Assembly: GCF_036320485.1 (NCBI RefSeq)
Contig: NZ_CP132911.1
Location: 3,534,001-3,598,000 of the forward strand
From: Dyella sp. A6
Lineage (GTDB): Bacteria > Pseudomonadota > Gammaproteobacteria > Xanthomonadales > Rhodanobacteraceae
Length of the DNA: 64,000 bases
Direction: 5' to 3'
Shown here: positions 1 to 7,804 of the stretch, piece after piece
Layout of the letters: each line of letters opens with the position of its first letter
How positions within the stretch are numbered: the first letter of the stretch is position 1
Position numbers and translations under genes: made by a program
Notes under the pieces: generated by a model
What the model was told of the DNA's origin: nothing
Seen by the model: only the letters and a program-made list of their open reading frames with translations
Databases searched by the model: none

Positions 1-150
1 CAGCCACATCGCCAGCCACGCGCCCAGGCACGAAGCCAGTACCGACTTGCCCACGAAGATCCAGGCGCGCCCCTCGCCGGCAAAAGCCTCGGTCAGCCAC
101 GACGCGCCCGACGTGGCCTGGGAATGCTGGTTCAGCGACGCGGACGTCAT
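1..150 (-). CDS. FUSC-family membrane protein, N-terminal 50 codons only
   Basis: The reading frame starts at the ATG at 150 and runs off the left edge of the window. The 50 visible residues are a hydrophilic head followed, from about residue 29, by a hydrophobic stretch with Trp, Leu and Ala that should be the first membrane segment. The head resembles that of fusaric-acid-resistance/aromatic acid exporter (FUSC) proteins, which sit in the inner membrane. The gene begins 3 bases after the stop of the MarR regulator at 154, so the two are almost certainly cotranscribed, a common regulator-plus-efflux arrangement. The family call is tentative because most of the protein is outside the window. 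Confidence 0.55.
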   Translation of the reverse strand, partial: MTSASLNQHSQATSGASWLTEAFAGEGRAWIFVGKSVLASCLGAWLAMWL

Positions 151-153
151 GCT

Positions 154-648
154 TCAGGCCTCGTCGAGCCCGTTCAGGAATTTCTTCAGCAGCGTCTCCA
201 GCTGCATGCTTTCGGCTGGTTTCAGGCAGGCCGCCTGCCGCTCCAACAGGGTGCAGATGGATGGCAGGAAAGCCTCGATCATCGCCAGGCCTTGCTTGCT
301 CAGGGTCAGCGTGACCTTGCGTCGGTCCTCGTCGCTGGCGGTGCGTTCGATCAGCCCCTTGTCGCACAACTGACTTGTAAGGCGCGTGATGTTGGCAGAT
401 TTCTCGCCCGCGGCGTCGGCCAGCTGCGAGGGATTCAGCGAATACGCCTCGGTGCCGTACATCATCATCAGGATGTTGTACTCCGGATGGCCGATCCCCC
501 ACGGCTTGAGGATCGCATTGGCGTCGTCATGCACCCGCTTGTGGATGTGCTTGACCAGTCGCACCAGCACAGCCGGTTCACGCGGAAACGCGGGATAGCG
601 GCGGCAGGTAACCGCCAGGCGTTGTTCGGTGAGTTCGAAGCTGCTCAT
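154..648 (-). CDS. MarR-family transcriptional regulator
   Basis: This 164-residue protein has MarR-family length and layout: N-terminal dimerisation helices, a winged helix-turn-helix around residues 75-115 (SQLADAAGEKSANITRLTSQ), a wing with the typical D-E-D-R-R-K-V segment, and C-terminal helices. MarR proteins are dimeric repressors, usually relieved by phenolic or other small aromatic ligands. It is immediately upstream of a probable efflux protein (start at 150) and probably controls that operon and itself. An inverted repeat just upstream of its start (656-667) is a candidate autoregulatory site. The ligand cannot be deduced. Confidence 0.88.
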   Translation of the reverse strand: MSSFELTEQRLAVTCRRYPAFPREPAVLVRLVKHIHKRVHDDANAILKPWGIGHPEYNILMMMYGTEAYSLNPSQLADAAGEKSANITRLTSQLCDKGLIERTASDEDRRKVTLTLSKQGLAMIEAFLPSICTLLERQAACLKPAESMQLETLLKKFLNGLDEA

Positions 649-655
649 TATTTAG

Positions 656-667
656 TACATAAATGTA
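656..667. promoter_or_regulatory. Candidate MarR operator upstream of the regulator-efflux pair
   Basis: TACAT and ATGTA arms, 2 bases apart, lie 8 bases upstream of the MarR start codon in the only AT-rich stretch of this intergenic region. MarR dimers typically bind such short inverted repeats over their own promoters. The assignment is by position and symmetry only. Confidence 0.4.
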
Positions 668-851
668 ATATCAATATGTGAATTGTATGCCTGCCTGTTG
701 CGCTGCGCAAGCGCACGGCCGGACCGGCCAGTGCTATATAGCGCCGGCATTCAGGCAAACGGAAACCACGACCATGCGAAGGCATCGCATGACCCCGAAT
801 GGAATTCGCTACAGATCGAACCCGCCGGACGACACCCGGGGGTGGGGCGAC

Positions 852-1268
852 TCAACCGCCCTGGATCGGGTAGGTCTTGAAGGCACCCGGTGCCGACGAT
901 GCAGCGGGCGGATTGCCGGCCGGAGCCTGGCCGGTGGCCGGTGTCAGCGGACGGGTACCGCACTGGTAGGCACCCCAGGTCTGCGACCCGTCGACCGGCT
1001 GGCTCAGCGGCTTGATGGTGTCGGCCTGCATGCCGACCGCCTCGTTGCGAGCCATCACCTGCAGCTCGTCGCGCACCTTGATGCCGTTGCGGTCGATCGG
1101 CCCGACGTGATTGAGCACCGAAACCGTGATCTTGCCCAGGTCGTGACAACCCGACACGTCGCCGTTCCATGCCGTGCGCACCTCGCGCGATGCCGGCGTC
1201 GGCGTGATGCCCCAGGTGCAGCCCCCGAGCAGCAGGGCAGGGACGAGCAGCAGCACGGTCTTGCGCAT
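852..1268 (-). CDS. DUF4156-like small lipoprotein
   Basis: The start at 1268 (MRKTVLLL) is preferred over the in-frame upstream ATG at 1325 because it opens directly into a lipoprotein signal peptide ending in the lipobox LLGGC. The mature protein of about 120 residues contains conserved-looking Cys residues and the segment GCHDLGKITVSV typical of DUF4156-type envelope lipoproteins of unknown function, followed by a low-complexity Pro/Ala-rich tail. It is probably anchored in the periplasmic face of a membrane. It has no operon partner: the MarR gene lies about 200 bases away with an AT-rich gap. Confidence 0.7.
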   Translation of the reverse strand: MRKTVLLLVPALLLGGCTWGITPTPASREVRTAWNGDVSGCHDLGKITVSVLNHVGPIDRNGIKVRDELQVMARNEAVGMQADTIKPLSQPVDGSQTWGAYQCGTRPLTPATGQAPAGNPPAASSAPGAFKTYPIQGG

Positions 1269-1452
1269 GAGGGGCTCCACGAAATGACAGGCGGTATGGC
1301 GGGCGGATGAAGGCCGGCACGGCACCGGGCCCGCGACATCGTAACGCGTGGATGCGAAAGCGTCCTGTATGCCGGCTTACTTGAGGTGCCGATGCACGCT
1401 GCACGCCACACCACGGTCGGCGACGGCACCGCCCCGCATCTGCGTCCGCAAC

Positions 1453-1497
1453 ACTGTCCGGCAACGGGCGCGCACTGTCCGCGGACAGACAGTCCGC
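1453..1497. promoter_or_regulatory. Candidate upstream activator site for an enhancer-binding protein
   Basis: CTGTCCGCGGACAG at 1475-1488 is a perfect 14-base palindrome. A further ACTGTCCG half-site lies at 1453-1460, and GCGGAC/GTCCGC arms at 1481-1486 and 1492-1497 overlap the palindrome. The centre is about 100 bases upstream of the predicted sigma-54 transcription start, the usual distance for an enhancer-binding protein site. Which activator binds is unknown. Confidence 0.55.
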
Positions 1498-1554
1498 ACG
1501 ACAAGACCCAACAAAAAACACGCAATATCAAAAGCCTACAAAGAAGCGACACGC

Positions 1555-1570
1555 TGGCACGGCCCTTGCC
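1555..1570 (+). promoter_or_regulatory. Sigma-54 (-24/-12) promoter for the 68-residue gene
   Basis: TGGCACGGCCCTTGCC matches the sigma-54 consensus TGGCACG-N4-TTGC: the invariant GG (1556-1557) and GC (1568-1569) are exactly 10 bases apart. The predicted start of transcription is near 1581, about 37 bases upstream of the ATG at 1618. Confidence 0.75.
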
Positions 1571-1617
1571 ATACCTCCAGTGCAGGCCATCCAGGCCCCC
1601 TACCCGGAGATACGGAC

Positions 1618-1824
1618 ATGAAATTCGAAACCTTGCTGCTACGCGGACTGTTCATCGCCACCCTGCTCGCTTGCTGCATGACCGTCGTCGGCATGGCACG
1701 CCCGACCACGCATACGCGTCAATTCGCGCTGGCTGCACCGGCCACCGCCGTGGTCTCGGCAAACCAGGTCGCCTGCGCACTGCCCGCCGACGGCGTGCTG
1801 TGCCCGCTGAAGCCGGTAGGCTGA
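1618..1824 (+). CDS. 68-residue secreted or membrane mini-protein, unknown function
   Basis: The ATG at 1618 is preceded at good spacing by a CCGGAG ribosome binding site. The protein has a positively charged start and one hydrophobic segment (about residues 6-26), then a short hydrophilic tail of about 40 residues with two Cys (53 and 62) that could form a disulfide. It is either a cleaved secreted peptide or a single-pass membrane protein. I do not recognise a family. Its strong interest is regulatory: it has a near-consensus sigma-54 promoter and a palindromic upstream site to itself. The next gene, trmL, starts 34 bases downstream and may be partly read through. Confidence 0.7.
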   Translation: MKFETLLLRGLFIATLLACCMTVVGMARPTTHTRQFALAAPATAVVSANQVACALPADGVLCPLKPVG

Positions 1825-1858
1825 GCGCACGGCGACGGTATCCGGCGATAATGGGCGG

Positions 1859-2326
1859 ATGCTGCATGTCATCCTGTTCAATCCCGAGATACCGCCGAAC
1901 ACGGGCAACGCCATCCGCCTGTGCGCCAACACCGGCGCCGCGTTGCACCTGATCCGTCCGCTGGGCTTCGCGCTCGACGACACGCGACTGCGCCGTGCCG
2001 GACTGGACTACCACGAATACGCACGCGTCGACGTGCACGACAGCCTCGACGACTGCCTGTCCGCGATCGGCCATCCGCGCGTGTTCGCCTATTCCACCCG
2101 CGGCACGGTCGCGCACACCGACGCACGCTACGTCGAGGGCGACGCACTGTTGTTCGGCTGCGAGACCGCCGGACTGCCCGCCGCCGTACTCGACAGCATT
2201 CCGGCCGCACAGCGGCTGCGCCTGCCGATGCGGCCGGACAGCCGCAGCCTGAATCTTTCCAACGCCGTGGCCGTGGCCGTGTACGAGGCATGGCGGCAGC
2301 TCGGCTTCGTCGGCGCCGCCGGCTGA
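1859..2326 (+). CDS. trmL: tRNA (cytidine/uridine-2'-O-)-methyltransferase TrmL
   Basis: This 155-residue SPOUT-class enzyme has the usual TrmL length and motifs: N-terminal [20 protein letters not shown], the central [10 protein letters not shown] loop, and the C-terminal [20 protein letters not shown] that forms the trefoil knot and S-adenosylmethionine pocket. It methylates the 2'-O of the wobble base (position 34) of tRNA-Leu isoacceptors in the cytoplasm, acting as a homodimer. It stands alone between the sigma-54-driven small gene and ubiJ. Confidence 0.93.
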   Translation: MLHVILFNPEIPPNTGNAIRLCANTGAALHLIRPLGFALDDTRLRRAGLDYHEYARVDVHDSLDDCLSAIGHPRVFAYSTRGTVAHTDARYVEGDALLFGCETAGLPAAVLDSIPAAQRLRLPMRPDSRSLNLSNAVAVAVYEAWRQLGFVGAAG

Positions 2327-2374
2327 GTGGCGGTTCGACACCGGAAACACGGACAGCCCGGCTACAATCGCGGG

Positions 2375-3037
2375 ATGAATGCCCCCGCTCCCAATGCCTG
2401 GCTGCCACGGCCGTTGCGCACGCTCGCCGGCCGCGCCCTGGAAACCGCGCTCAATCATGTCCTGTCGCTCGACCCCGACACCCAGCAGGCGCTGACCGCA
2501 CTGGACGGCCGCCGTGTACTGCTGCATCTGCGCGGACCGGAACTTGCGCTGGCGGTCACCGTCGACGGCAACCAACTGCGGGTCGGCCCGCCGGACGCCG
2601 ACGCCCCCGACGGCGGCACCCTGCGCGTCGCCTCCACGCCCGGCAGCCTGCTGGCAATGGCGCTGCGGCGCGACGACGACGGCGTGGCGCCGGGCAAGGT
2701 GGAGATCGCCGGCGATGCCGACCTGGCGCGCCGGCTGCAGAAACTGGCCGACCGCTTCGCCCCGGATTTCGAGGAAGCCTTCGCGCGCACCTTCGGTGAT
2801 GTGCTCGGCGTGCCGGTGGCCCGGGCGATGCGTGCGGCACTGAGCCACGCCCGGACATCGGCCAGCCACTTCGTCGAGGATGGCGCCGCATGGCTGCGCG
2901 ACGAGACCCGCGTGGCGATGGCCCCGGGCGAAGTCGAGGATTTTCTCGACGGCGTCGACCTGCTGCGCGAACGCAGCGAGCGGCTGGAAGCCCGCCTCGC
3001 CCGGCTCGAACGGCGGCTCAGGGGTACCTCCGCATGA
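2375..3037 (+). CDS. ubiJ: Ubiquinone biosynthesis accessory factor UbiJ
   Basis: The ATG at 2375 gives a 220-residue protein with an N-terminal SCP2 sterol-carrier-like domain (about residues 15-120) and a C-terminal helical, coiled-coil-prone tail rich in Glu, Arg and Leu. UbiJ binds lipid intermediates in the soluble Ubi complex that makes ubiquinone. Its stop overlaps the ubiB start (ATGA at 3034-3037), so the two are translationally coupled. In many gammaproteobacteria ubiE precedes ubiJ; here it is absent and trmL is upstream. Confidence 0.88.
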   Translation: MNAPAPNAWLPRPLRTLAGRALETALNHVLSLDPDTQQALTALDGRRVLLHLRGPELALAVTVDGNQLRVGPPDADAPDGGTLRVASTPGSLLAMALRRDDDGVAPGKVEIAGDADLARRLQKLADRFAPDFEEAFARTFGDVLGVPVARAMRAALSHARTSASHFVEDGAAWLRDETRVAMAPGEVEDFLDGVDLLRERSERLEARLARLERRLRGTSA

Positions 3038-4686
3038 CCCGGCTTTCCGCCGTGCCGCGCCTGCTGCGCGTCGCCACCATCCTGCTGCGCTACCGGCTCG
3101 ACGAACTGGTCGAGGCCACCCATCTGTTCCGCCCGCTGAAGCTGGTCCGCCCACTGCTGGGCCGTCCCGAAGTGGACGTGCGCACGCTGTCGCGCGGCGA
3201 GCGGCTGCGCCTGGCACTGACCGAGCTGGGGCCGATCTTCGTCAAGGCCGGCCAGGTCCTGTCCACCCGGCGCGACCTGGTTCCTGCCGACGTGGCCGAT
3301 GAGCTGGCCCTGCTGCAGGATCAGGTGCCGGCGTTTCCCGGCGCGCTGGCAAAAGGCATCGTCGAAGCGGAACTGAAGCAGCCGATCGGACGCATCTACG
3401 CCCGCTTCGACGAAACCCCGCTGGCCTCGGCCTCGATCGCCCAGGTGCATGCGGCCACGCTTCACGATGGCCGCGAGGTGGTGGTGAAGGTATTGCGTCC
3501 CGGCATCGACGCGAAGATCGCGCGCGACGTGAAACTGCTGCGCTCGCTGGGCGAGCTGGCCCAGCGCTGGCATCCGAATGCCGACAAGATCCGCCCGCTC
3601 GACGTGGTCGCGGAAGTCGAGAAGATGTTGGAGAACGAACTCGACCTGCAGCGCGAAGGTGCCAGCGCCAGCCTGCTGCGCCGCAACTTCGCCAGCGGCG
3701 TCGATCTCTACGTGCCCGAGGTGCACTGGGATTTCACCGCCGCACGCGTGCTGACGCTGGAACGGGTGCACGGCGTGAGCTGCGACGATATCGCCGCCAT
3801 CGACGCCGCCGGCATCGACCGCAAGACGCTGGCAGCCAAGGGCGTGCGGCTGTTCTACGAACAGGTGTTCCGCGACAATTTCTTCCACGCCGATGCGCAC
3901 CCGGGCAACATCTGGGTCGACCCCGCACAGGTGCACGAGCCACGCTTCATCGCGCTGGATTTCGGCATCATGGGCTCGCTGCCCGAAGCCGACCAGTACT
4001 GGCTGGCGCAGAACTTCATTGCGCTGTTCGAACGCGACTACGCGCGCATCGCCAAGCTGCATGTCGACGCCGGCTGGATGCCGTCCAACGTGCGCCTGGA
4101 CGAACTGGAAGCCGCGGTGCGCACCGTGTGCGAACCGTACTTCACCCGCCCGCTGTCGCAGATCTCGCTGGCCGAACTGGTGGTCAAGCTGTTCCAGACC
4201 GCGCGCCGTTTCGAGCTGACCATCCAGCCGCAGCTGATCCTGCTGCAGAAGACCCTGCTGAACATCGAGGGTGTCGGCCGCATGCTCGACCCGGACATCG
4301 ACATCTGGGCGGTGGCGCACCCGGTGCTCAAGCGCATCCTGCGCGAGCGCTACAGCCCGCTGCGCACCTTGCGCGAAGTGCGCCGACGGCTGCCGGAGTG
4401 GTTCCACATGGCACCGCAATTTCCCGAGCTGGTGCACCATGCACTGCAGGCTGCCGCCAGCGGCGAACGCCGCCTGGTCGCCGACGCTGGCGCGCTCGAA
4501 CACCAGGCCCACCTGATGCGCCGGCTGCTGCATACGATGGCCAGCGGGCTGCTCGGCGCCGCGCTGATCGTGAGCGCCGCGCTGCTCTGGGCGCTGGCAC
4601 CGCAACACGGCCCGTGGCCGCCGCTGGGTCTTGGCGTGATTGGCCTGCTCGCATTCGCCTGGGGCTGGCGCCGGGGACGCGCATGA
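3034..4686 (+). CDS. ubiB: ABC1/UbiB-family protein kinase-like ubiquinone biosynthesis protein
   Basis: The start at 3034 overlaps the ubiJ stop and removes a spurious N-terminal extension. The 550-residue product has the UbiB hallmarks: the KxGQ motif (KAGQ at residues 71-74) that replaces a normal kinase loop, the Ala-rich ATP-binding segment around SIAQVHAA, the catalytic-like HADAHPGN loop with following LDFGIMG, and two C-terminal membrane segments. UbiB is a membrane-anchored atypical kinase/ATPase needed for coenzyme Q assembly. A palindromic repeat starts directly at its stop codon. Confidence 0.95.
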   Translation: MTRLSAVPRLLRVATILLRYRLDELVEATHLFRPLKLVRPLLGRPEVDVRTLSRGERLRLALTELGPIFVKAGQVLSTRRDLVPADVADELALLQDQVPAFPGALAKGIVEAELKQPIGRIYARFDETPLASASIAQVHAATLHDGREVVVKVLRPGIDAKIARDVKLLRSLGELAQRWHPNADKIRPLDVVAEVEKMLENELDLQREGASASLLRRNFASGVDLYVPEVHWDFTAARVLTLERVHGVSCDDIAAIDAAGIDRKTLAAKGVRLFYEQVFRDNFFHADAHPGNIWVDPAQVHEPRFIALDFGIMGSLPEADQYWLAQNFIALFERDYARIAKLHVDAGWMPSNVRLDELEAAVRTVCEPYFTRPLSQISLAELVVKLFQTARRFELTIQPQLILLQKTLLNIEGVGRMLDPDIDIWAVAHPVLKRILRERYSPLRTLREVRRRLPEWFHMAPQFPELVHHALQAAASGERRLVADAGALEHQAHLMRRLLHTMASGLLGAALIVSAALLWALAPQHGPWPPLGLGVIGLLAFAWGWRRGRA

Positions 4687-4760
4687 GAGAAGTGAGCGAA
4701 AGCCCGCCGGATGATCGGCTCTCTCTCACTTCTCACTCCTCTTCACTCGCTTCCCGCTCC
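4685..4760. repeat. Dispersed imperfect palindromic repeat, copy A
   Basis: GAGAAGTGAG (4687-4696) is complementary to CTCACTTCTC (4725-4734), with about 28 bases between, followed by more CACTC/CTTC-rich sequence. The same core recurs at 23121-23213 and 36288-36360, always between genes. Here it lies between the ubiB stop and the truC start, and could act as a terminator or mRNA-stabilising hairpin. Confidence 0.6.
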
Positions 4761-4766
4761 ATCTCC

Positions 4767-5477
4767 ATGTCCATCGAGATCCTTTATCAAGACGATGCCC
4801 TGCTCGCGGTGAACAAGCCGGCGGGCCTGCCCGTGCACCGCTCGAAAATGGTGAACGACGCCGAGCGCTATCTGGTCGACGTCCTGCGCGAGCAGGTGGG
4901 CGGCAACGTCCATCTCGCCCACCGCCTGGACCGCGCGACCAGCGGCGTGCTGCTGGTGGCGCGGTCCAGCGAGGTCGCCGCCGCGCTGGGCGAACAGTTC
5001 ATGGGCCGCGACGTGCGCAAGCAGTACCTTGCCGTGGTGCGCGGCTGGCCGGAGCCGACCGAGGCGCTGGTCGACTACCCGCTGCCCGGCTCACGTGAAA
5101 CCGGGCCACGGCGCGAGGCACGCACACACTATGCGCGACTGGCCACGGTCGAGGTGCCGATCGAACTGGGTCGCTATCCGCAACAGCGCTACGCACTGGT
5201 CCGGGCCGAGCCGGAGACGGGTCGGTTCCGTCAGATCCGCAAACACATGGCGCACATCCATCACCCGGTGATCGGCGACTGCCAGCACGGGCGTGGCGAC
5301 CACAACCGGCTCTACAAGCAGCACTTCGGCTGCCACCGCATGCTGCTGCATGCATGGCGGCTGGATTTCGCGCATCCCGTAAGCGGTGTCCGGATGACGC
5401 TGGAAGCACCGCTGGACGACGCCTACGCCGCGCTGCTGGCGCGCTTTGGCTGGACCCTGGATGCGCCTGCGGAATGA
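4767..5477 (+). CDS. truC: tRNA pseudouridine synthase, TruC-like (RluA family)
   Basis: The ATG at 4767 gives 236 residues beginning at IEILYQDDALLAVNKPAG, the family's first beta strands; an in-frame ATG at 4683 would translate through the palindromic repeat and is rejected. The catalytic motif HRLDRATSG has the essential Asp at residue 55. Length, the lack of an S4 domain, and the C-terminal KQHFGCHRMLLHAW segment favour TruC, which makes pseudouridine 65 in tRNA, over the rRNA enzymes RluA/C/D, though the exact target is inferred. Confidence 0.82.
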   Translation: MSIEILYQDDALLAVNKPAGLPVHRSKMVNDAERYLVDVLREQVGGNVHLAHRLDRATSGVLLVARSSEVAAALGEQFMGRDVRKQYLAVVRGWPEPTEALVDYPLPGSRETGPRREARTHYARLATVEVPIELGRYPQQRYALVRAEPETGRFRQIRKHMAHIHHPVIGDCQHGRGDHNRLYKQHFGCHRMLLHAWRLDFAHPVSGVRMTLEAPLDDAYAALLARFGWTLDAPAE

Positions 5478-5561
5478 GTGACACATAAGGACCGCAGCAT
5501 GGCGGGCGCATTTGCCGCATCGCGCCACGTGATTCCGCCACCGATCCCGTACCATCGCGCC

Positions 5562-5984
5562 ATGCTGACGATCAGCCGCACCCTTTCCCTGCCCGAGTCC
5601 GAACTGACCGAGCGTTTCCTGCGCGCGGACGGTCCCGGTGGCCAGCACGTGAACCGCACCGAGAGCGCGGTCGAGCTGCGCTTCGATGTGGCCCATTCGC
5701 CATCGCTGCCGGACGCGGTGCGCGAACGACTGCTGGCCCGCCGCGACCGACGCCTCACCGATGACGGCGTGCTGGTGATCCAGGCCCGCCGCTTCCGCGA
5801 CCAGGGCCGCAACCGGGACGATGCACGCGAGCGACTGGTGGAGATCATCCGCGGCACCCTGGTGCCGCCCAAAAAGCGGGTGGAGACCAAGCCCACCCGC
5901 GCCTCCAAGGAACGCCGCCTGGCCGGCAAGCAGCAGCGCGGCCGGATCAAACAGGGCCGTTCTCGCGACTGGAGCCGCGAGTGA
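5562..5984 (+). CDS. arfB: Alternative ribosome-rescue factor ArfB (YaeJ)
   Basis: The ATG at 5562 gives a 140-residue protein with the peptide-release-factor GGQ motif at residues 26-28 (GPGGQHVN) and a highly basic C-terminal tail (KKRVETKPTRASKERR and beyond) that enters the empty mRNA channel. ArfB hydrolyses peptidyl-tRNA on stalled ribosomes lacking a stop codon. Size and architecture match the family. Its stop overlaps the GTG start of the next gene. Confidence 0.93.
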   Translation: MLTISRTLSLPESELTERFLRADGPGGQHVNRTESAVELRFDVAHSPSLPDAVRERLLARRDRRLTDDGVLVIQARRFRDQGRNRDDARERLVEIIRGTLVPPKKRVETKPTRASKERRLAGKQQRGRIKQGRSRDWSRE

Positions 5985-6571
5985 GCGACGCTTTCCTGCC
6001 CGAACTGCCACCCCAGGCACCGCGCCGCCACGCCCGTTTCTGGCCGTGGCTGATGCGTCACCTGCTGCGGCTGTCCGGCTGGCGGCTCGTCGGCGAGCTG
6101 CCCGACGAACCCAGGCTGGTGGTCATCGGCGCGCCGCACTCGTCCAACTGGGACGGCGTCTGGGGCCTGATGATGAAGATCGCGTTGAACATCGACGTGA
6201 ACATCATGATCAAGCGCGAAGTGATGGACAGTCCGCTCGGCATCATCCTGCGTCCGCTCGGCCTGATCCCGATCGACCGCAAGGCCGCGATCAATATCGT
6301 GGGCCAGATGAAAAAACGCTTCGCCGAGCACGAGCGGATGTGGCTGGGGATCACGCCCGAGGGCACCCGCAAGGCCGTGACCCAATGGAAGAGCGGCTTT
6401 CTGCGCATCGCCCATGCGGCCGACGTGCCAATTCTGCCGGTCTTTTTCGACTACCCCAGCAAGACCTTCACGCTGGGCACGCCGGTGCGCGCCACTGGCG
6501 ACTTCGATGCCGACATGGCCCGTATCCGCGGCCTGTTCCGGAACGCGCGCGGCAAGCACCGCAACGCCTAG
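5981..6571 (+). CDS. PlsC-like 1-acyl-glycerol-phosphate acyltransferase family protein
   Basis: The start is GTG at 5981, overlapping the arfB stop by four bases. The 196-residue protein has the acyltransferase HX4D motif (H53-SSNW-D58) and the PEGTR substrate-binding motif (126-130), with hydrophobic helices around both. It is shorter than canonical PlsC (about 240 residues) and belongs to the small glycerol acyltransferase group often annotated only by domain. It probably acylates a lysophospholipid or related acceptor at the inner membrane; the substrate is not deducible. Confidence 0.85.
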   Translation: MSDAFLPELPPQAPRRHARFWPWLMRHLLRLSGWRLVGELPDEPRLVVIGAPHSSNWDGVWGLMMKIALNIDVNIMIKREVMDSPLGIILRPLGLIPIDRKAAINIVGQMKKRFAEHERMWLGITPEGTRKAVTQWKSGFLRIAHAADVPILPVFFDYPSKTFTLGTPVRATGDFDADMARIRGLFRNARGKHRNA

Positions 6572-6648
6572 CGACTTCCCTGAACCGGCGCGCTGTTGAT
6601 GTCCGCCGAAACTCTGCCTGGATGGGCATCGAGCCAACGCCCGGGTCT

Positions 6649-7671
6649 TCAACGCTCCGAGTGGCCGGACTCGTCGTAGTCGCGATGGGTCAACAGGCCC
6701 GGACGGATCAGGTCGATGAAGGCTCGCGCCTCGGCGCCCAGGAACTTGCCCTTGCGCATCACCACGCCATAGCTGCGCTGCGGGAAATAGCGCTTCATGT
6801 TGTGCACGGCCAGACGCGTGCGATCGGCCTCGGTGATGCAGATGCCGGTGACGATGGAAATACCCAGCCCCATGGCCACGTATTCCTTGATCACATCCCA
6901 GCCGCCCACCTCGATCGCCACCTGGTACGGCACCTGGTTCTGCTGGAACACCAGGTCGACCAGGCGGTAGGTGGACAGCCGTTGCGGCGGCAGGATCAAA
7001 CCGTAGGGGGACAGATCGCGCAGACTCACCGCGTCCTTCGAGGCCAGCGGATGATCCGGCGGCGTGATCAGCATCGGGTCGTAATGGCGCACCGGGGCCC
7101 AGGCGATGTCGTTCGGCACGTCCAGCATCGATCCCACCGCGAAATCGGCCTTGTCCTCGCGCAGCATCGCCAGGCCGTCCCGGCCGGTGACATTGGCCAG
7201 CTGCAGCTGCACCGCCGGAAAGCGTTCGCGGTAACGGCGCACCAGATCCGGCAGAAGGTACTGGATGGTCGAGGTGCCCGCGGCAATGACCAGCTTGCCG
7301 GCCTGCAAGCCCTGCACCTTCGAATGAAAGTCACGGTCCAGCGTGTCCCAGCCTTCCACCAGCGGCCGCGCCAGTTCGTACAGTGCCTCGCCGGCATCGG
7401 TCAGGTTGATGCGGCGGCGGCGACGCTCCAGCAGCGTGGCGCCAAGCTCCCGCTCCAGCGCCTGCAACTGCAGGCTCACCGTCGGCTGCGACAGGTACAA
7501 CGCCTCGGCGGCACGACTCAAGGTACCCAGCTTGACGATGGCGACGAAGGCGCGCAGCTGCTTGTGGCGATTGCCCTTGTAGTAGTAACGCGCCGCCTCG
7601 TCGTCCTTGCGGACATGCTTCCCGGGAGCCGCCCGGGCCGATTTTGCAGGTGTCCGCATCGTGATGCCCAT
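6649..7671 (-). CDS. LysR-family regulator, CysB-like, divergent from aceBA
   Basis: The 340-residue protein has an N-terminal winged helix-turn-helix (about 37-95, with LSRAAEALYLSQPTVSLQL) and a LysR substrate-binding domain (about 120-320). It carries an unusually long basic head of about 35 residues before the helix-turn-helix; an internal start is possible but no better one is obvious. It is divergent from aceB with a 133-base AT-rich gap containing LysR-box-like inverted repeats, so it probably regulates the glyoxylate bypass and itself in response to a metabolite. Confidence 0.9.
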   Translation of the reverse strand: MGITMRTPAKSARAAPGKHVRKDDEAARYYYKGNRHKQLRAFVAIVKLGTLSRAAEALYLSQPTVSLQLQALERELGATLLERRRRRINLTDAGEALYELARPLVEGWDTLDRDFHSKVQGLQAGKLVIAAGTSTIQYLLPDLVRRYRERFPAVQLQLANVTGRDGLAMLREDKADFAVGSMLDVPNDIAWAPVRHYDPMLITPPDHPLASKDAVSLRDLSPYGLILPPQRLSTYRLVDLVFQQNQVPYQVAIEVGGWDVIKEYVAMGLGISIVTGICITEADRTRLAVHNMKRYFPQRSYGVVMRKGKFLGAEARAFIDLIRPGLLTHRDYDESGHSER

Positions 7672-7692
7672 CCTTTCAAGGCTTTCTTTTCA

Positions 7693-7735
7693 ATACTTTG
7701 CATAAAGTATTCAAAAATTCAATATGAATAATTGA
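7693..7735. promoter_or_regulatory. Candidate LysR operator in the lysR-aceB divergent gap
   Basis: ATACTTT-GCAT-AAAGTAT (7693-7710) is a perfect inverted repeat with a 4-base centre and matches the T-N11-A form of LysR boxes. TTCAA and TTGAA arms follow within the next 25 bases. It lies immediately upstream of the LysR start and about 95 bases from the aceB start. Confidence 0.6.
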
Positions 7736-7804
7736 AACATTTGCTTTGTCAAACCACTTTTCCCGGACGTAGCTTCGATCCCACACCGACATGTGGAGAA
7801 GCTC

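Larger units (their letters stand above)
1269..1617. other. Intergenic region with sigma-54 control elements
   Basis: This 349-base region separates the divergent lipoprotein and the 68-residue orphan gene. The left half is plain GC-rich sequence. From about 1450 it holds repeated TGTCCG/CGGACA half-sites, then an A-rich tract (about 1508-1545), then a sigma-54 type promoter. No convincing extra open reading frame with a ribosome binding site was seen. Confidence 0.6.

Noticed and set aside
2455..4608. 717-codon open frame on the minus strand opposite ubiJ and ubiB
   Set aside because: Low-complexity His/Gln/Gly/Arg translation, no ribosome binding site, and full overlap with recognisable ubi genes.
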